A DNA stretch of 64,000 bases from Apostichopus japonicus (lineage: Eukaryota; Echinodermata; Holothuroidea; Aspidochirotida; Stichopodidae). Where the stretch lies: contig NC_092565.1 in NCBI RefSeq assembly GCF_037975245.1, positions 23,557,999-23,621,998 on the forward strand. Reading direction: 5' to 3'. This document shows positions 61,757 through 64,000 of the stretch, one piece after another. The position numbers and the translations under genes are program-made. Positions within the stretch are counted from its first letter, which is position 1, and each line of letters opens with the position of its first letter. Below the pieces are notes generated by a model that was given only the letters and a program-made list of their open reading frames with translations, made no database searches and was not told the origin of the DNA.

Positions 61757-64000
61757 TTACCCCCTCCCATGTGTATACTGTGCATGTCACTGATATCAAG
61801 ATTTCCCAAGTAGTAGAGTTAATCTTGTAAGCAATGTTATCCATCCTAACTACACATTTTACAGTGGGTAACAGTCATGACAGATAGCAGTCTTAATTTC
61901 TGTTATGATGATAACAGCCTACTTATATTGTATACTCAGCTCACTTCAGTTTGTAGAGATTGTGGCAGGGTTTCCAATGCTGGGTTGGAGGGTGGGATGG
62001 GGGGAGGGATGGGGCATACTTGTCGCAATAATTATTTGTTTAGCTATATATTGGTGAATTTACTCACTGATAATAGAAATGAGTTATTTGGCTTCAGGAC
62101 TACAAACTTTCAAAATGCTTGCAGGTGGTATGTATTCTAAGTCATCATTTATTCACAAACTCATCAAAACAATGATGTTTAATTTTGGCATCTTTTACCT
62201 GGTGTGAATGAGTTGGCAACTTATGATATTTACTTAACATTGACCCCAATAAAAAAATAAAAAAACTATGGCAAATTTTGATGACAATATATTGTATACC
62301 AAGGTTGTCATTTCTGTACATAAGTACACGTACCAGTAACAGATCTTCACAATGATATATATGGACAAAGATTATTAGAGCTTGCCGATCAGAGGTAGTA
62401 TATATAGCCTTGGCTATATATCTATTAAAAAGAGTATTAAAGTTTCATTGCTGGATGATTCATGATTGCGACCCAAACTGTCTCTTTCATTCTATTCCTA
62501 TTAATAAGATGGATTGTAGTCCAAGGTTTACAAGATTAATGTCATTCTGAAAATGGAAGCCAAACTTTGAGAGTGAAAACAGGACCACTTTCTGATTAAA
62601 GCTTGACATAATTGTCCAAAAAATGTCATAAACTTTCTCTAACTTCATTGGATTTAAATTGATGATCTTCACTACTGTATTTTTCATGATGTGATGTTAG
62701 CCGACTACTCTAGACTTTGCTCACTCCTTCAGTAAGGCCAACTTTTTTTTTTCTCTCTCTCAGTCAAAATATGATCCTTTGTTTTAGCACCATGTTACAA
62801 TTTTTTGGGGAAAGTATGATAATAAATCTTCATTTTTTCCCCATTTTTTTTTTAATGAATGACATATGGTATGGATGCCCTCCAATTCAACTGAAAATTT
62901 GTTATGTTTCCATTCCTTCATGCCTGCCAATGTTTGTAACAATGTAATGTCCACCCCTGTATAAGCATATATATTTATGGGTGTATATGACTGCATCATT
63001 TGCAAAATTGTCATGACCTGGCATGCATTTAATATACATGTGATTGGAAGATTGGCTAGAGGTAAATGGATTCATGATTTTCGACTTACCTGTAACAACA
63101 GCTGTGAGTTGCTTAATGGTGCATACCAGTGACAAAATGTGTTTATATCACGTTGGCATTTATACTAAATACTTTGACACTGAACAGTAACAATAATAAT
63201 AACAATTTTATTTTGAATAATAATAACCAGCAGTTAATTTACGACGCTTAAGGGACCACAATTACAGTCAGGGTAGCAGGGTTTGGAGATAGAGGTGGGG
63301 GTGGGACACATGGGAAAGATACCATAGTCTTTGAAACTCATGAAAAGTAACCTTTCCTTAAGTTAATGTACACCCCTCCCCCTCAGTTAATATATTGCAC
63401 CCCACCCCTCCCTCCCCAATTCTTTGATAAACCTGGAAATTATCATTTCCCATTTCAAGTAAAGTTGGAATTCTATCCAATCCAAGGTTAAAAGAATCAA
63501 GTGAAAGAAAAATACAGAGAATCAGGCTGCTTAGTTGAGTTTGTTCTTCTTTCATTAAGTCAATAGAATGTTTCCTCTTTACCTTCCTTTTAATTCTGGC
63601 AAGTTTGATTTTATACCCTAATTTACTTCACATTGACTCGACTCCCACCTATTCCACTCAAATGATGCACTTTCCTATCTAACCTCAAATTTGGCAACAA
63701 TTGGTAACTTTCAACACTGGGGAATATTTAACAGACTCCCAATTATTTGATTAGTTGATTTATTATAAGATAATTTGGTTTGGATATTTTCCAAAATCAA
63801 GTCTAGATCGCAGATTGATAGTTTATTCCAAAAGGCAGTGTACCCATGGATGTGCTACGTGTATGTGTTCAGCTTCCTGGTTCTCACCAAATTGGCTTTG
63901 ATCTGCTATTCACCTTTGAAATTAACCTTTAACTTTTGGGAAAAATCATTGAGTTGTGAGAATATTAAAAAAAAAAATGATGGTAAATTTGAAGAATGTT
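61757..64000. other. Unannotated AT-rich stretch to the window end
   Basis: No gene recognised. A 10-bp-arm palindrome (ATATATAGCC / GGCTATATAT) lies at 62400-62421. T-rich runs lie near 62745 and 62840. Short frames at 61877-62140, 62487-62687, 62717-63014 and 63358-63555 have no motif. It could be intronic. Confidence 0.4.

Overview
The window looks like intergenic or intronic DNA from a eukaryote, most likely a marine invertebrate animal. It is AT-rich and gene-poor, packed with microsatellites and minisatellites, and contains LINE and hAT-type debris plus tRNA- and U2-snRNA-derived sequences. Transposon fragments with long G or C runs recur through it. An echinoderm-like genome is a reasonable guess, but nothing here fixes the species. 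There is no operon, phage, CRISPR array or other prokaryotic feature.

Layout. 0-5 kb: a GATA tract that is the 3' tail of a decayed minus-strand LINE, a hAT-type non-autonomous element, and a pair of palindromic CRE sites. 5-13 kb: a hexanucleotide array, a 12-bp satellite of about 1.1 kb, a 262-bp (AT)n tract, a hammerhead-like motif next to a 27-bp duplication, and a 13-bp minisatellite. 14-16 kb: a dispersed repeat and a second hAT copy with a perfect 8-bp target duplication. 20-23 kb: a (CCGT)n array, then ten copies of a unit of about 91 bp joined to a TIR element. 26.8-27.8 kb: a 20-bp satellite. 28-37 kb: a 90-bp hairpin element, a tRNA-like SINE head, a second copy of the 14-kb repeat, two strong G-quadruplex motifs and a perfect 13-bp hairpin. 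38-46 kb: G-run transposon fragments, a diverged tandem duplication, an inverted copy of the 22-kb TIR element, (TA)n tracts, and a three-monomer tandem repeat carrying a perfect DR1 site. 48.9-50.5 kb: a U2-headed small-RNA-like sequence and a long inverted repeat. 52.5 kb: the only CpG-rich, plausibly coding ORF. 60-62 kb: a candidate exon, a TIR element and a run of 22 C.

No complete protein-coding gene is recognised. Almost all long reading frames are translations of simple repeats. The strongest leads are: a minus-strand locus of about 186 nt that keeps 44 nt of the U2 snRNA 5' domain on a different, hairpin-rich 3' half; a TIR element whose flanking unit is single at 42.8 kb but amplified tenfold at 21.3-22.1 kb; the near-perfect long hairpin at 50.4 kb; and eleven exact TGACGTCA palindromes where about one is expected. 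All calls come from reading the sequence. No database search was possible.
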